Assembly (NCBI RefSeq): GCF_900101265.1
Contig: NZ_FMZS01000003.1
Location: forward strand, 124,001-188,000
Length of the DNA: 64,000 bases
Direction of reading: 5' to 3'
Origin: Massilia sp. PDC64
GTDB taxonomy: Bacteria > Pseudomonadota > Gammaproteobacteria > Burkholderiales > Burkholderiaceae_D
The notes beneath the pieces are model-generated. The model searched no databases. It had not been told where the DNA came from and worked only from the letters and a program-made list of their open reading frames with translations. The position numbers and the translations under genes are program-made. Shown here piece after piece: positions 53,442-62,927 of this stretch. The number at the start of each line of letters is the position of its first letter. The stretch's first letter is position 1.

Positions 53442-54314
53442 CTAGCGCTCCGCGCCCCGGTCTTGCGTGACCCGGTCTTGCGCGACCCGGTCGAGATGCG
53501 CACGCACCTCCGTCAGACTGTAGAACGGCGCGGACGACGAACTGGCCTGGATGTAGTGGGCCAGGTGCAGCCGCTCGGCCAGTGGCGGTCCAGGCGGCTC
53601 CGCCGTGCGCTCCAGCGTGACCGTGCCGGATGGCCGCAGCAGCGACAGCCCGCCGTTCGTACGGGACACGTTCGCCTGCAGGCGCGTGCCGTCGGCGTCG
53701 TAGAATTCCCAGTGGTCCTGGTTGACGTCGCGCGCCGACAGCCTGCTGCCCGCCTCGTGCCTGTCGGCGAATACGTGCAGGGTCTTGCGCGGCTCGGACA
53801 GCGCGAAGATCGTCGGCAGGGCAGGCGACGGCGCAGCTGGCGGCACCTCCTCTGACTGCGGGAGCGGGCGACGCAATTTGATGCTGTCCACGATCGCGTC
53901 GAACGCGGCATTCCACTCGTCGCTGAACTCGCGCAGGCACGTCGCCGCCATCAGCATCGCCTCGATGGTGCCCGGCTTGCTGCCCTGGACCAGGGTGATG
54001 ACCTGGCGCTGGTGCATGAAGCCCGCCTCGTTGCGCCAGCTGTAGGCCAGCTCCAGTGCGGGCGTGCCGTCCACGCGGCGCTCCGTCATCGCCTTCAGCT
54101 GGAACCGGGGCAGGGCGCGCGTCAGTTCCTGCGCCAGGCGGTCGCCGAACTGGTCCAGTGTCTCCTCGGGCTTGACGTCCGCGTGCGAGACGACGACGTT
54201 GAACTCGCTGGGACCGTCGTCGCGCAAGGTGAACATGTGCATCGTCTTGTCCTTCAGCTGCGCGGGCAGTTCGAAGGTGGCGTGGTTGGCGTGGTACATG
54301 GCGCGCTCGCTCAT
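53442..54314 (-). CDS. Eag-type (DcrB/DUF1795) chaperone with C-terminal extension
   Basis: 290 residues. The first ~150 form the DcrB/DUF1795 fold (HANHATFELPAQLKDKTMHMFTLRDDGPSEFNVVVSHADV; PALELAYSWRNEAGFMHQRQVITLVQG), the family of Eag chaperones that shield membrane segments of prePAAR effectors before loading on VgrG. It fits the following effector with prePAAR and membrane helices. An extra ~130-residue C-terminal region is not part of a normal Eag protein; it ends with short AQDRVTQDR-like repeats. The ATG follows the vgrG stop directly (TAAATG). Confidence 0.85.
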   Translation of the reverse strand: MSERAMYHANHATFELPAQLKDKTMHMFTLRDDGPSEFNVVVSHADVKPEETLDQFGDRLAQELTRALPRFQLKAMTERRVDGTPALELAYSWRNEAGFMHQRQVITLVQGSKPGTIEAMLMAATCLREFSDEWNAAFDAIVDSIKLRRPLPQSEEVPPAAPSPALPTIFALSEPRKTLHVFADRHEAGSRLSARDVNQDHWEFYDADGTRLQANVSRTNGGLSLLRPSGTVTLERTAEPPGPPLAERLHLAHYIQASSSSAPFYSLTEVRAHLDRVAQDRVTQDRGAER

Positions 54315-56678
54315 TTATTTATTCAGGTCGATCCGGCTGCCCATCACGGCGACGTTCACGCCCTGGATCAGGATCGTGCCGTCGGCCTGCAGCACGATCT
54401 TGCTGCTGCCAACTTCCAGCGTGATGTCCGTGTTGGCTTTCAGGTGAATGTGCTCCGTCTGCGACGTCAGCTCGATGTTCTGCTTCGCGACCTGGTGCAG
54501 GTGCGCGGTCTCGGCGACCAGTTCGATGTTCGTCTTGGCCGTCGCGTGGATGTAGTCGTCCTGGGCGGTCAGCTCGATGTTGGTCTTCGCCGTGTCGTGG
54601 ATGTGGCCCGTCTGCGCCGTCGTCACGATGTACTGCTTGACCGTGTTGGTCTGGTAGCCCGTGCTCACCGTATTCGTCTGGTGCGGCCCGTTGACGACCG
54701 TTGCCTGCGTGTTCTGCACGGTCGTGACCATATCCTTCTGCGAGTGGATGTTGATCAGTTCCTGGCCCTTGCGGTCGTGGATCACCATCTCGCAGAAGCC
54801 GCCGCCGCCCGGCGTCGAGCGGCTCTTGAAACCCATCATGTGGGCGCCGTCCGGCAGGCCGTACGGGACCGGCTGGTCGGCATTGAACAACCGTCCCGTG
54901 CACACGGGGCGGTCCGGGTCGCCCTCGAGGTAATCGATGATCACTTCCTGTCCGATGCGCGGCACGGAAATCGTGCCCCAGCCGCGCCCGGCCCACGGCT
55001 GCGACACGCGGATCCAGCACGAGCTGCGTTCGTCGCGGCGGCCGTAGCGGTCCCAGTGGAACTGCACCTTGATGCGGCCGTACTGGTCCGTGTGGATCTC
55101 GGCGCCCTTGGGGCCGACGACCGTCGCCGTCTGCGGTCCGGGCATGCGCGGGGGCGGGTGCGCGCGGCGCGGCCGGTAGGGGATTTTGCGGCGGATCGCG
55201 GTGAACGTGTTGCGGTACACGTCGCTCTGGCCACGCTCGAAATAATTGTTGCGGGCGCTGACCTGGACCGACAGCACGAGGAAGTCGTTGTCGCCTTCCG
55301 TCGCCGGATCGAACCAGTGGTGACCCTGCAGCTTGAACGTGCGTCCCGCGACGAGGCCGCGGCAGTCGGAAGCGCCCGTGAAGACCTTGGCCTGCCACTC
55401 CAGCACTTCCAGGCGCTGCCGCGCTTCGCGCTGGCCGTCGTCCTTGTCCCTGTACGAGAAGGCCGGGTTGCCGTCATAGATTTCCATCGTCGGCATGTCG
55501 CCCTGCTGCGTCACGGTGGGCAGTTCCACGTACTGCATCGCATTGGGCGCCTTGAAGTCGAACGTGTTCAAGGCGACCTTCGTCGGCTGCAGGTGGCGCT
55601 CGGCGGCGAAGGCCGTCACGCTGTCGCGGTCGTGCCAGCGGTTGCCGCCGTTGAATTCGACCTCGGCGTGATCCTGCTGTGGCGGACAGAAGGCACTGGA
55701 ACGCGAATCGTCGCTGATCACCATCACGTGGCCGTTCGGCTTGTGGTCGAAGTAGTAGAACAGCCCGTACTTTTCCATCAGCCGGCAGACGAAGTGTTCG
55801 TCCGTCTCGTCGTACTGCACGATGTAGTTTTCGGGACGGTAGGTCTGGCTGACGCGGAATTCGTAGGCGGCGAGGCCGTTGTAGTCGCCCTTGAAGATCG
55901 TGTCCAGTACCTCGAGCACGCTCTGGTCCTGGAAGATGCGCGAGTTGACGCGCTGCTTCAGGTAGCTGAGCCAGGGCACGATCTGCGCGTGATAGAACGC
56001 GAACCCGCCGTCGGAATGGCTGAAGCCGAACGAATGCACGTAGCCGTTGATGAAATGCTCGCTGCCGTCCGCCAGCTGCACGCCGACGCTGACGTTCTTG
56101 CCCATCAGGTCCTTCAGGTCGATGGCGGCATTTTCCGAGATCAGGCTGAGGTCGAACGCGAACTGGTCGGACATGGCCGACGACCCGCTCAACGACTCGA
56201 TCAAGAGCGTTTTCTCGCCCTGCAAAGGCGAATAGAAGCGCAAGAGGCGCTTGCCGTCGTTGAACCTCGCCAGCAGCGCGGCCACGGTGGACGCGGCGTC
56301 TTCCTGCGCGGTGGGATCGATGGTGGCGGGCACGTACTGCGGCTCGGTGGACACGAAATCGCTGACGGCCTGACCGGCCAGCGGATGTTCTTCGATGGTG
56401 AGTTGTTCCGCCGCCGTGTCCTGCGCAAGCGCCGCGGGCTGGTCCGCGCGGTGTCCCGCGTGGTCGGCCAGCGTGCCGACATGCTGCGCCAGCGAATGCG
56501 CCTGCGATGCGACCTGGAGCGCCTGTGCCAGTTGCGGACTCGCGTGACCTGCAAGGCCGGCCGCACCCGTCGCGAGGGCCGCGGCACCCGAGCCGGCGTT
56601 CAGGAGGGCCGCGGTGTCGAGGGCGGTCCCGGCAACGCCGAGCGCCTTGATCGGATTATCGAGCGAATCTGATGACAT
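54315..56678 (-). CDS. vgrG: Type VI secretion spike protein VgrG with N-terminal extension
   Basis: 787 residues, start at 56678 behind AGGAG. The gp27-like part begins only near residue 145 (LLRFYSPLQGEKTLLIESLSG), followed by gp5-OB (RIKVQFHWDRYGRRDERSSCWIRVSQPWAG...) and a C-terminal beta-helix of ~20-residue repeats (AKTNIELTAQ, AKTNIELVAE, AKQNIELTSQ, then HLKANTDITLEV). The first ~140 residues are an Ala-rich helical extension not found in standard VgrG. VgrG trimers form the spike tip pushed through target membranes. It heads the six-gene leftward operon and is divergent from the Rhs gene. Confidence 0.93.
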   Translation of the reverse strand: MSSDSLDNPIKALGVAGTALDTAALLNAGSGAAALATGAAGLAGHASPQLAQALQVASQAHSLAQHVGTLADHAGHRADQPAALAQDTAAEQLTIEEHPLAGQAVSDFVSTEPQYVPATIDPTAQEDAASTVAALLARFNDGKRLLRFYSPLQGEKTLLIESLSGSSAMSDQFAFDLSLISENAAIDLKDLMGKNVSVGVQLADGSEHFINGYVHSFGFSHSDGGFAFYHAQIVPWLSYLKQRVNSRIFQDQSVLEVLDTIFKGDYNGLAAYEFRVSQTYRPENYIVQYDETDEHFVCRLMEKYGLFYYFDHKPNGHVMVISDDSRSSAFCPPQQDHAEVEFNGGNRWHDRDSVTAFAAERHLQPTKVALNTFDFKAPNAMQYVELPTVTQQGDMPTMEIYDGNPAFSYRDKDDGQREARQRLEVLEWQAKVFTGASDCRGLVAGRTFKLQGHHWFDPATEGDNDFLVLSVQVSARNNYFERGQSDVYRNTFTAIRRKIPYRPRRAHPPPRMPGPQTATVVGPKGAEIHTDQYGRIKVQFHWDRYGRRDERSSCWIRVSQPWAGRGWGTISVPRIGQEVIIDYLEGDPDRPVCTGRLFNADQPVPYGLPDGAHMMGFKSRSTPGGGGFCEMVIHDRKGQELINIHSQKDMVTTVQNTQATVVNGPHQTNTVSTGYQTNTVKQYIVTTAQTGHIHDTAKTNIELTAQDDYIHATAKTNIELVAETAHLHQVAKQNIELTSQTEHIHLKANTDITLEVGSSKIVLQADGTILIQGVNVAVMGSRIDLNK

Positions 56679-56815
56679 ATCGCGGCTCCTGCATTGATGT
56701 GTCCTCCGCACGGCGGATTGTGAGATTTGTGTTAAATCATGTATATACTAACAGAAATTTACTGTTCGTTAAATCGGCCATTGGCGCCGTTCACAATTGT
56801 TTTCCTGCGAGCACA

Positions 56816-59800
56816 ATGTCTGACTTTTCGAGCAACTGGAGCGATCTGACGCGCGCACTCGACACCATGCAACGCCACTACGCGCAAGCCGGCGCGCAGG
56901 CACGGCTCGATGTCGAGCGGCGCGTGCGGCGCTGGTCGCACGAGGCGAGCGCGACGCTCGGTCGCATCGCCCACGCGGGCGCGGAAGTGGGCGGCGTGCG
57001 CAACGCGCTGGCCGTGCGGCAGGCGCTCGACGCGTCGCGGCCCCGCTTCGTGGAATTGCTCAGGCAGGAGTTCGCGGGCCTGAACTTCGCGACGGTCGTC
57101 GACGTGCTGGTCGAGGTCATGAAGCAGATGGCGCTGTACCTGGGCGGCGGCGCCGTGGTCGGTGCGGCGGCGGGCGGCGCGCTGGGATCGCTGGCCCTCG
57201 GCGTGGGCGCCATCCCGGGCGCGGCGGTGGGCGCGCAGGCCGGCGCCGCGATCGGCGGCGAGATCCTCGTGTGGATGGGCCTCGGCATGCTGGTCATGGA
57301 CGTGGGCAGCACGGTGCCGGACCTGTGCCGGCAGTTCGCCCACGGTTTCGCGACCGCGTGGCATGCCGGCGATTTGCCGGCGGACGCGACGGCGCGGCGC
57401 ACGACGATGTTGCGCCAGGCGACGGATTCGTTCGCGCAAGGGCAGATGCTGCTCGTGAAGGCGGTCCTGACGGCGCTGGTGCTGTACCTGTCGCGCAGGC
57501 AGGTCCAGAGTTCGCTCCTCGTGCGCAACCTGTCGAAGAGCCGGCTCGGGCCGAAGTTCGCAGAATGGGTGGGCGAGAACCGCGACAAGCTGATGGCACA
57601 TCCGGCCCTGCGGCCCAGGATCGTCTCGGCACAGGGCCAGGCCGAAGCGGGCAAGGGCGGCGCGGCCAAAGCGGCGGCGGAGACGCCGAAGCCGGCCGGG
57701 AAGCCGTCCGCCGTGAAGCGTGGCGAGGCCGAGCACCAGCCGCCATGCACGCTGGTCGGGCAGCCCGTCGACCCGATCCGGGGCAGCAAGATCCTGCTGG
57801 GCGACCTGGACCTCGACTTCGCATTGCCCGCACCGCTGCCGCTGGTCTGGCAGCGCACGTACAGCTCGGCCCTGCACCGCGCCGGCTGGCTGGGGCAGGG
57901 CTGGGCGCTGCCGATCAGCGACAGCCTGCAGCTCAGCGCCGACGAAGTCGTCGTGCTGGATGCGTTCGACCGCGGCATCACGTTCTCGCTGCCGCGGATC
58001 GGCGATGCGATCTACTCGCCGTCCGAACAGGTCACGCTCGCGCGCACGGGCGACACCACGTTCGAACTGGTCGACAACAACGGCCTGCGCACGCAGTTCG
58101 CCGTGTTGTACGGCGACGGCATCGCCCGGCTGACGGGGTGGCAGGACGCGAACGACAACCGCATCCGCATCACCTACGACGCCCGCCGCCTGCCCGCGCG
58201 CATCGACGACAGTGCCGGCCGCGGCCTGGCGCTGGAATTCGGACGCGTCGCGGGCGGCATGCGCCTGCTGGGCGTGACCTTGATGCCGGCCGAACCGGAA
58301 CGCAGCGCGCACACGCTGGTGTCCTACGACTACGACGACGCGGGCGACCTGCGGCGCGTGCGCAACCGCGCGGGCGACGTCGTTCGCCAGTTCGGCTACC
58401 GCAACCACGTCATGGTGGAGCACGGTCAGCCGGACGGCCTCGTGTCGCGCTACGAGTACGACGAGGAGGGGCCGGACGGGAAGGTGCTGCGCAACTGGAC
58501 CAATCTGGGCCAGTGGTGGGAGTTCCGCTATCGCGACAGGGAAACGGTCGTCACCGACCAGATGGGCCGCACGCAAACGTACCGGTTCGACGCGCGCGGC
58601 CGCCTGGTCGCGCAGGTGGATGCGGCGGGCGGCGTCACGACGCGCCGCCTCGACGACAACGGCAACCTGCTCGAGCTGACCGATCCGGCCGGCCGCGCCG
58701 TGCGCTACCGCTACGACGAACGCAGTCGCATCGTGCGCGTGGAGCGGGGCGGGCGGGGCACGGGCATCGTCTACGACGCGCGCTTCGACAAACCGGCCCT
58801 CATCACGGACGCCCTCGGCGCGACGACCGTGCTGCGTTACGACGCGCAGGGCAACCTGGCCAGCGTGACGAACGCGCTGGGCCAGCGCACGGCCTATCAA
58901 TACGACGACCGCGGCCTGCCGGTCAAGGTGATCGACGCGCGCGGCGGCGTCAAGGAGCTCGCCTACAACCGCGCGGGCCAGTTGATCCGCTATACGGATT
59001 GTTCGGGCAGCACGAGCAGCTTCGACTACGACGACGAGGGCCGCCTCGTGCGCGCCCTGGACCCCAACGGCAATGCGAGCCTCTACGCTTACGACGCCCT
59101 GGGCCGCCTGCAGGCCGTGACGCACGCCGACGGTACGACGGAACGCTACGAATACGACCGGCTGGGCCGCCTCGTCGCCCACGTCGACGCGGCCGGCCAC
59201 CGCACCGCGTATGAACTCGACCGCGACGGCAAGCCGTTGAAACGGATCGATGCGCGCGGCGGCGCGCTGGAATACCGCTATGACACGGCCCGCCGCATCG
59301 CGGAACTGATCAACGAAAACGGCGACGTCCACCGCTTCGTCTACGACGCGCTGGACCGGCTGGCGGAAGAAACGAGCTTCGACGCGCGCGTGACGCGCTA
59401 CCGCTACGACGACAGCGGCCTGATCGTCGGCAAGGACGAACTGGGCTGCGCGCCGCGCACGGAATTGACGCCCATCGCGACGACGTATGTGCGCGACGCG
59501 CTGGGCCAGCTGACGGAAAAAGTGATCTCGCGCGTGACGGGCGCGGCGCAGGCGCAGCAGATGCGGCTGCGCTTCGCCTACGATGCACTGGGGCGTATGA
59601 CGCGGGCGGTCAATGCGGATGCTGTCGTCAGCATGGCGTATGACGCGGTCGGCCAACTGGTTTCGGAGCAGACCGACGCATCGGGGACGTCCGTCGTGCT
59701 GCGTCACGTCTACGACGAACTGGGCAACCGGGTGCAGACGACCTTGCCGGACGGGCGCATCCTGAACAACCTGTACTACGGCTCCGGTCACCTGCACCAG

Positions 59801-61264
59801 GTGAACCTGGACGGCGAGGTCGTCACCGACATCGAGCGCGACCGGGCACACCGGATGATCTCTCGCACGCAGGGGGTGCTCGTCAGCCAGTTCCGGTACG
59901 ACCCGGTGGGGCGGTTGTTGGCGCAGACGGCCGGCGAGGGCGGCTCGGCCGTCATCGCACGGAAGTACGAGTACGACGAGGTCGGGAACCTCGTGTCGAT
60001 CGACGACCAGCGCAATGGTGTGACGCGCTACAGTTACGATCCGATCGGGCGCATCTTGTCGGCCGTGCAGCCGCAGTCGAACGAGCGCTTTGCGTTCGAT
60101 CCGGCGCACAATTTGCTCGACACGACCGTGGCGAACGTCGGCCGCGTCGAGGGCAATCGCATCCGCGTGTATGAGGACAAGCGTTACGACTACGATGCGC
60201 ATGGCAACGTGGTCGAGAAGCTGGTCGGCAGGCATACGCGGATGCGGTTCGAGTGGAATCCGGCGCATCAGCTGGTGCGCAGCGTCGTTGAGCGCGGGCA
60301 GTCGGGCAGCGCGCAGACTGTCAGCTACGCGTACGACCCGTTCGGGCGGCGGATCGCGAAGCGGGATGCGTTCGGCGTCACGCGGTTCGTGTGGGATGGG
60401 AACCGGTTGTTGTGCGAGCAGCGCGGCAGCCATGCGCGGACCTATGTGTATGGCGAGGATGCGTTCGTGCCGCTGGCGCGGGTGGATGCAGTCGTTGGCG
60501 TCGACGGCGCGGCGCGGGCCGAGGTGCGGCATTTGCATACGGATCATCTCGGGACGCCGCGGGAGATGACCGATGCGGATGGGCGGGTGGTGTGGGCTGC
60601 GCGGTATCGGGCTTGGGGGAATGTGCTCGAGATTGTGCAGGAAGAGGTGTCGGAAGTCCTGTCGCCCGAGGAGATCGCGGAGGTCCAGCCTGTTCGGTTC
60701 CAGGGGCAGTATTGCGACAGCGAAACTGGTTTGCATTACAACCGGTTCCGTTACTATGATCCCGATATTGGACGGTTTGTTTCGGTTGATCCGATTGGTT
60801 TGACAGGTGGGGCTAATCTATTCAAGTATGCAGCGAATCCCTTAAGCTGGATTGATCCACTGGGTCTTTCCCCGTGCAATCCGATAAATTCGCAGAAGCG
60901 CGTTGGCTACGGAGAAAAAGGTCAGGGCAGCGGCAATAAGATTGATCAGATATCGAATCGCCAAGTACTGGATTCCGATGGGCAGCCCATACCGATCTAT
61001 GAAAGGCTGAAGTCTGGGCCATTTGCTGTTCAGGAGTTTCCCTCTGCGGCCCGCGCACATGGATTTCCGGATATCGTAGATAATTATGCTGGCGGGGCCA
61101 TCGAATTTCCATTGCGAAATGGCGCGACACTTTATCAAATTGAAGGCGGCTTCAATGGAGCGGCGGGACGGTTCGAGTGGATCGTGGATCCGAAACTAGG
61201 TGGCGTAACTCATAGAATGTTCGTTCCCGGCGGGACAATAAATGGGATACCGATTAAGCCATGA
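56816..61264 (+). CDS. Rhs polymorphic toxin, type VI linked, with unrecognised toxin tip
   Basis: 1482 residues. N-terminal 1-300: helical region like the DUF6861 leader of T6SS Rhs proteins (SHEASATLGRIAHAGAEVGGVRNAL) with Gly/Ala hydrophobic segments (107-162, 210-225). From ~310 (CTLVGQPVDPIRGSK, LPLVWQRTYSS) begin the cage and YD repeats. The core ends with DHLGTPREMTDADG and RFVSVDPIGLTGGANLFKYAANPLSWIDPLGL (to ~1351). The last ~130 residues are the toxin: KIDQISNRQVLDSDGQPIPIYER and FEWIVDPKLGGVTHRMF; the family is not recognised. GC drops in the tip, a sign of tip exchange. No PAAR domain is visible. The start at 56816 has no strong Shine-Dalgarno. Confidence 0.9.
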   Translation: MSDFSSNWSDLTRALDTMQRHYAQAGAQARLDVERRVRRWSHEASATLGRIAHAGAEVGGVRNALAVRQALDASRPRFVELLRQEFAGLNFATVVDVLVEVMKQMALYLGGGAVVGAAAGGALGSLALGVGAIPGAAVGAQAGAAIGGEILVWMGLGMLVMDVGSTVPDLCRQFAHGFATAWHAGDLPADATARRTTMLRQATDSFAQGQMLLVKAVLTALVLYLSRRQVQSSLLVRNLSKSRLGPKFAEWVGENRDKLMAHPALRPRIVSAQGQAEAGKGGAAKAAAETPKPAGKPSAVKRGEAEHQPPCTLVGQPVDPIRGSKILLGDLDLDFALPAPLPLVWQRTYSSALHRAGWLGQGWALPISDSLQLSADEVVVLDAFDRGITFSLPRIGDAIYSPSEQVTLARTGDTTFELVDNNGLRTQFAVLYGDGIARLTGWQDANDNRIRITYDARRLPARIDDSAGRGLALEFGRVAGGMRLLGVTLMPAEPERSAHTLVSYDYDDAGDLRRVRNRAGDVVRQFGYRNHVMVEHGQPDGLVSRYEYDEEGPDGKVLRNWTNLGQWWEFRYRDRETVVTDQMGRTQTYRFDARGRLVAQVDAAGGVTTRRLDDNGNLLELTDPAGRAVRYRYDERSRIVRVERGGRGTGIVYDARFDKPALITDALGATTVLRYDAQGNLASVTNALGQRTAYQYDDRGLPVKVIDARGGVKELAYNRAGQLIRYTDCSGSTSSFDYDDEGRLVRALDPNGNASLYAYDALGRLQAVTHADGTTERYEYDRLGRLVAHVDAAGHRTAYELDRDGKPLKRIDARGGALEYRYDTARRIAELINENGDVHRFVYDALDRLAEETSFDARVTRYRYDDSGLIVGKDELGCAPRTELTPIATTYVRDALGQLTEKVISRVTGAAQAQQMRLRFAYDALGRMTRAVNADAVVSMAYDAVGQLVSEQTDASGTSVVLRHVYDELGNRVQTTLPDGRILNNLYYGSGHLHQVNLDGEVVTDIERDRAHRMISRTQGVLVSQFRYDPVGRLLAQTAGEGGSAVIARKYEYDEVGNLVSIDDQRNGVTRYSYDPIGRILSAVQPQSNERFAFDPAHNLLDTTVANVGRVEGNRIRVYEDKRYDYDAHGNVVEKLVGRHTRMRFEWNPAHQLVRSVVERGQSGSAQTVSYAYDPFGRRIAKRDAFGVTRFVWDGNRLLCEQRGSHARTYVYGEDAFVPLARVDAVVGVDGAARAEVRHLHTDHLGTPREMTDADGRVVWAARYRAWGNVLEIVQEEVSEVLSPEEIAEVQPVRFQGQYCDSETGLHYNRFRYYDPDIGRFVSVDPIGLTGGANLFKYAANPLSWIDPLGLSPCNPINSQKRVGYGEKGQGSGNKIDQISNRQVLDSDGQPIPIYERLKSGPFAVQEFPSAARAHGFPDIVDNYAGGAIEFPLRNGATLYQIEGGFNGAAGRFEWIVDPKLGGVTHRMFVPGGTINGIPIKP

Positions 61265-61785
61265 TAGATGACGTTTTAAACAATATAGTCGCCGAAAACA
61301 TGTGTGATTGGGGCGTGTTGCTGCTGGGCGTCGATGGCGTACCCAGCACAGTAGAGCGTTTGTCGCCTTCCAATATTTCACCATTTGCGAACAACCAGCT
61401 TGAACTGATTGATTCTTCCGACCCGGCTCTTGACTTAATAGTGACCCTCTCTGAAGAGGCGATAAATGATCCCATAGAGCTGCGAGAGGCATTATCAAAG
61501 ATATGTGATCTCACAGGTACAGATATCGAGAGATCGCGCCGGATCTGGCGATGTTGGCTACTGGAGTCTCACATCATTGACCATGAGCCGGATCCTGTCT
61601 ACGGGTTACTGGATTTAACAGAATTTTGGTCGCAATGGGGGTGGCCGGAGGATGCTCCCCCGTCAATGAAGAAAGACGGCGGCGTCAGTGCGCAGACCTA
61701 TCATTCAGATGCTCATTACCAAGCGGTGCTGGACGAGCATCGTGTATGGATTGCACAGGAAAAGCGCCAGCTTAAGAAATCGTAG
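61261..61785 (+). CDS. Immunity protein of the Rhs toxin (by position)
   Basis: 174 residues. The ATG overlaps the Rhs stop (ATGA), the classic toxin-immunity layout. The protein is acidic, soluble and helical: LVAENMCDWGVLLLG-like start, DPIELREALSKICDLTGTDIERSRRIWRCWLLESHII and LLDLTEFWSQWGWPEDAP. The family is not identified with certainty. GC is low, like the toxin tip, so the two were probably acquired together. It should neutralise the Rhs toxin in the cytoplasm. Confidence 0.8.
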   Translation: MIDDVLNNIVAENMCDWGVLLLGVDGVPSTVERLSPSNISPFANNQLELIDSSDPALDLIVTLSEEAINDPIELREALSKICDLTGTDIERSRRIWRCWLLESHIIDHEPDPVYGLLDLTEFWSQWGWPEDAPPSMKKDGGVSAQTYHSDAHYQAVLDEHRVWIAQEKRQLKKS

Positions 61786-61889
61786 ATTAACGATGCAAGG
61801 ACAAATGCGAAAAGGATTTTGTCGCTTCATGGATGTCGAGAGCACCAACGTCGGCGGACCGATGCCGTGGTATGGCGGCCATCAGCACC

Positions 61890-62789
61890 TCAGTGCGCCG
61901 CCCCCACAGTCTCCCTCAACCTCCCCGCATCCCTGGCCGGCGGCACCCCGAACAACCGCGCATAATCCCGGCTGAACTGCGACGGACTCTCATACCCCAC
62001 GCGATACCCCGCGCTGGCCGCATCCAGCCCCTCGGCCACCATCAGCCGCCTTGCCTCCTGCATCCGCAGCTGCGTGCGGAATTCCAGAGGACTCATCGCC
62101 GTCACCGCCTTGAAGTGCGCATGAAAGGTCGACCGGCTCATGCGCGCGACGTCCGCCATCTCGTCGATGCGGCAGTCGCGCGCGTAGTGGGCGCGCAGCC
62201 AGACGATGGCGCGGGCGATCTGGTTTTGCCGGCTGTCGCCCCGCGCCATGCGGCGCACGATGCGGTTGCCCGCGCCCGTCAATAACCGGTACAGGATCTC
62301 GCGCGTGACGAGGGGCGCCAGCGCGTCGATGTCGGCCGGCGTGTCGAGCAGCTCCGTCAGGCGCAGCGCCGCGTCCAGCAGGGCCGGCGTCGTGCGGTTC
62401 AGTGCCATGCCCGTGTCGTCGCCGTCATCGTCGTCGCGACTCGCAGACGGGTGCCGCAGCGCCAGGTCGCCCAGCACCACCATGTCCAGGTCGAGACTCA
62501 GGCACAAATAGGGCTGCTCCGGCGACGCTTCGATCACGGCGCCCGTCACGGGCAGTTCGACGGAGGCGACGAGGTAGTGGGCCGGGTCGTACACGAAGGC
62601 CGTCGTGCCGAGCACGGCGCGCTTGCGGCCCTGCGCGACGAGGCACAGTGTCCGTTCGTACAGCACGGGCATCGGCATCGTCGGGCTGGACGATCGTATA
62701 AGGCGGCCCCCCGGAAGGGCGGTGTCGTGGATGCCGTCCACGGGGGCGTGGCGGGCGATGGCGGCGGCGAATTTGGCGAGCGTATCCAT
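61890..62789 (-). CDS. AraC-family regulator (AraC_N type)
   Basis: 299 residues from the ATG at 62789. N-terminal AraC_N module (about 30-180; VLYERTLCLVAQGRKRAVLGTTAFVYDPAHYLVASVELPV) and C-terminal HTH pair (about 200-290; DEMADVARMSRSTFHAHFKAVTAMSPLEFRTQLRM, AGYRVGYESPSQFSRDYARLFGVPP). It resembles the regulator at 12050 in design. It is divergent from the aldo/keto reductase at 62928, its likely target. Confidence 0.9.
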   Translation of the reverse strand: MDTLAKFAAAIARHAPVDGIHDTALPGGRLIRSSSPTMPMPVLYERTLCLVAQGRKRAVLGTTAFVYDPAHYLVASVELPVTGAVIEASPEQPYLCLSLDLDMVVLGDLALRHPSASRDDDDGDDTGMALNRTTPALLDAALRLTELLDTPADIDALAPLVTREILYRLLTGAGNRIVRRMARGDSRQNQIARAIVWLRAHYARDCRIDEMADVARMSRSTFHAHFKAVTAMSPLEFRTQLRMQEARRLMVAEGLDAASAGYRVGYESPSQFSRDYARLFGVPPARDAGRLRETVGAAH

Positions 62790-62927
62790 GACGGCAAGGA
62801 TAGCAGCCCAAAAGGCGGGCGTGCGCGCCGCCGGACGATCGTGCAAGGATGTGCGACGTTTGCGCTACCGCCGGTCGGCCGCGCGACGCGACACTGTGCC
62901 CACTTTTCAACCGCACAGGAGAACGCA

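Noticed and set aside
54012-56672. 886-codon open frame on the plus strand
   Set aside because: Antisense to vgrG and the Eag gene, with low-complexity composition.
56759-60736. 1325-codon open frame on the minus strand
   Set aside because: It mirrors the Rhs repeats, is Arg/His/Asp-rich without any fold signature, and has no ribosome site.
61786-61889. Possible small gene after the Rhs immunity gene
   Set aside because: The short frame runs into the end of the convergent AraC gene, has no ribosome site and no recognisable protein features.
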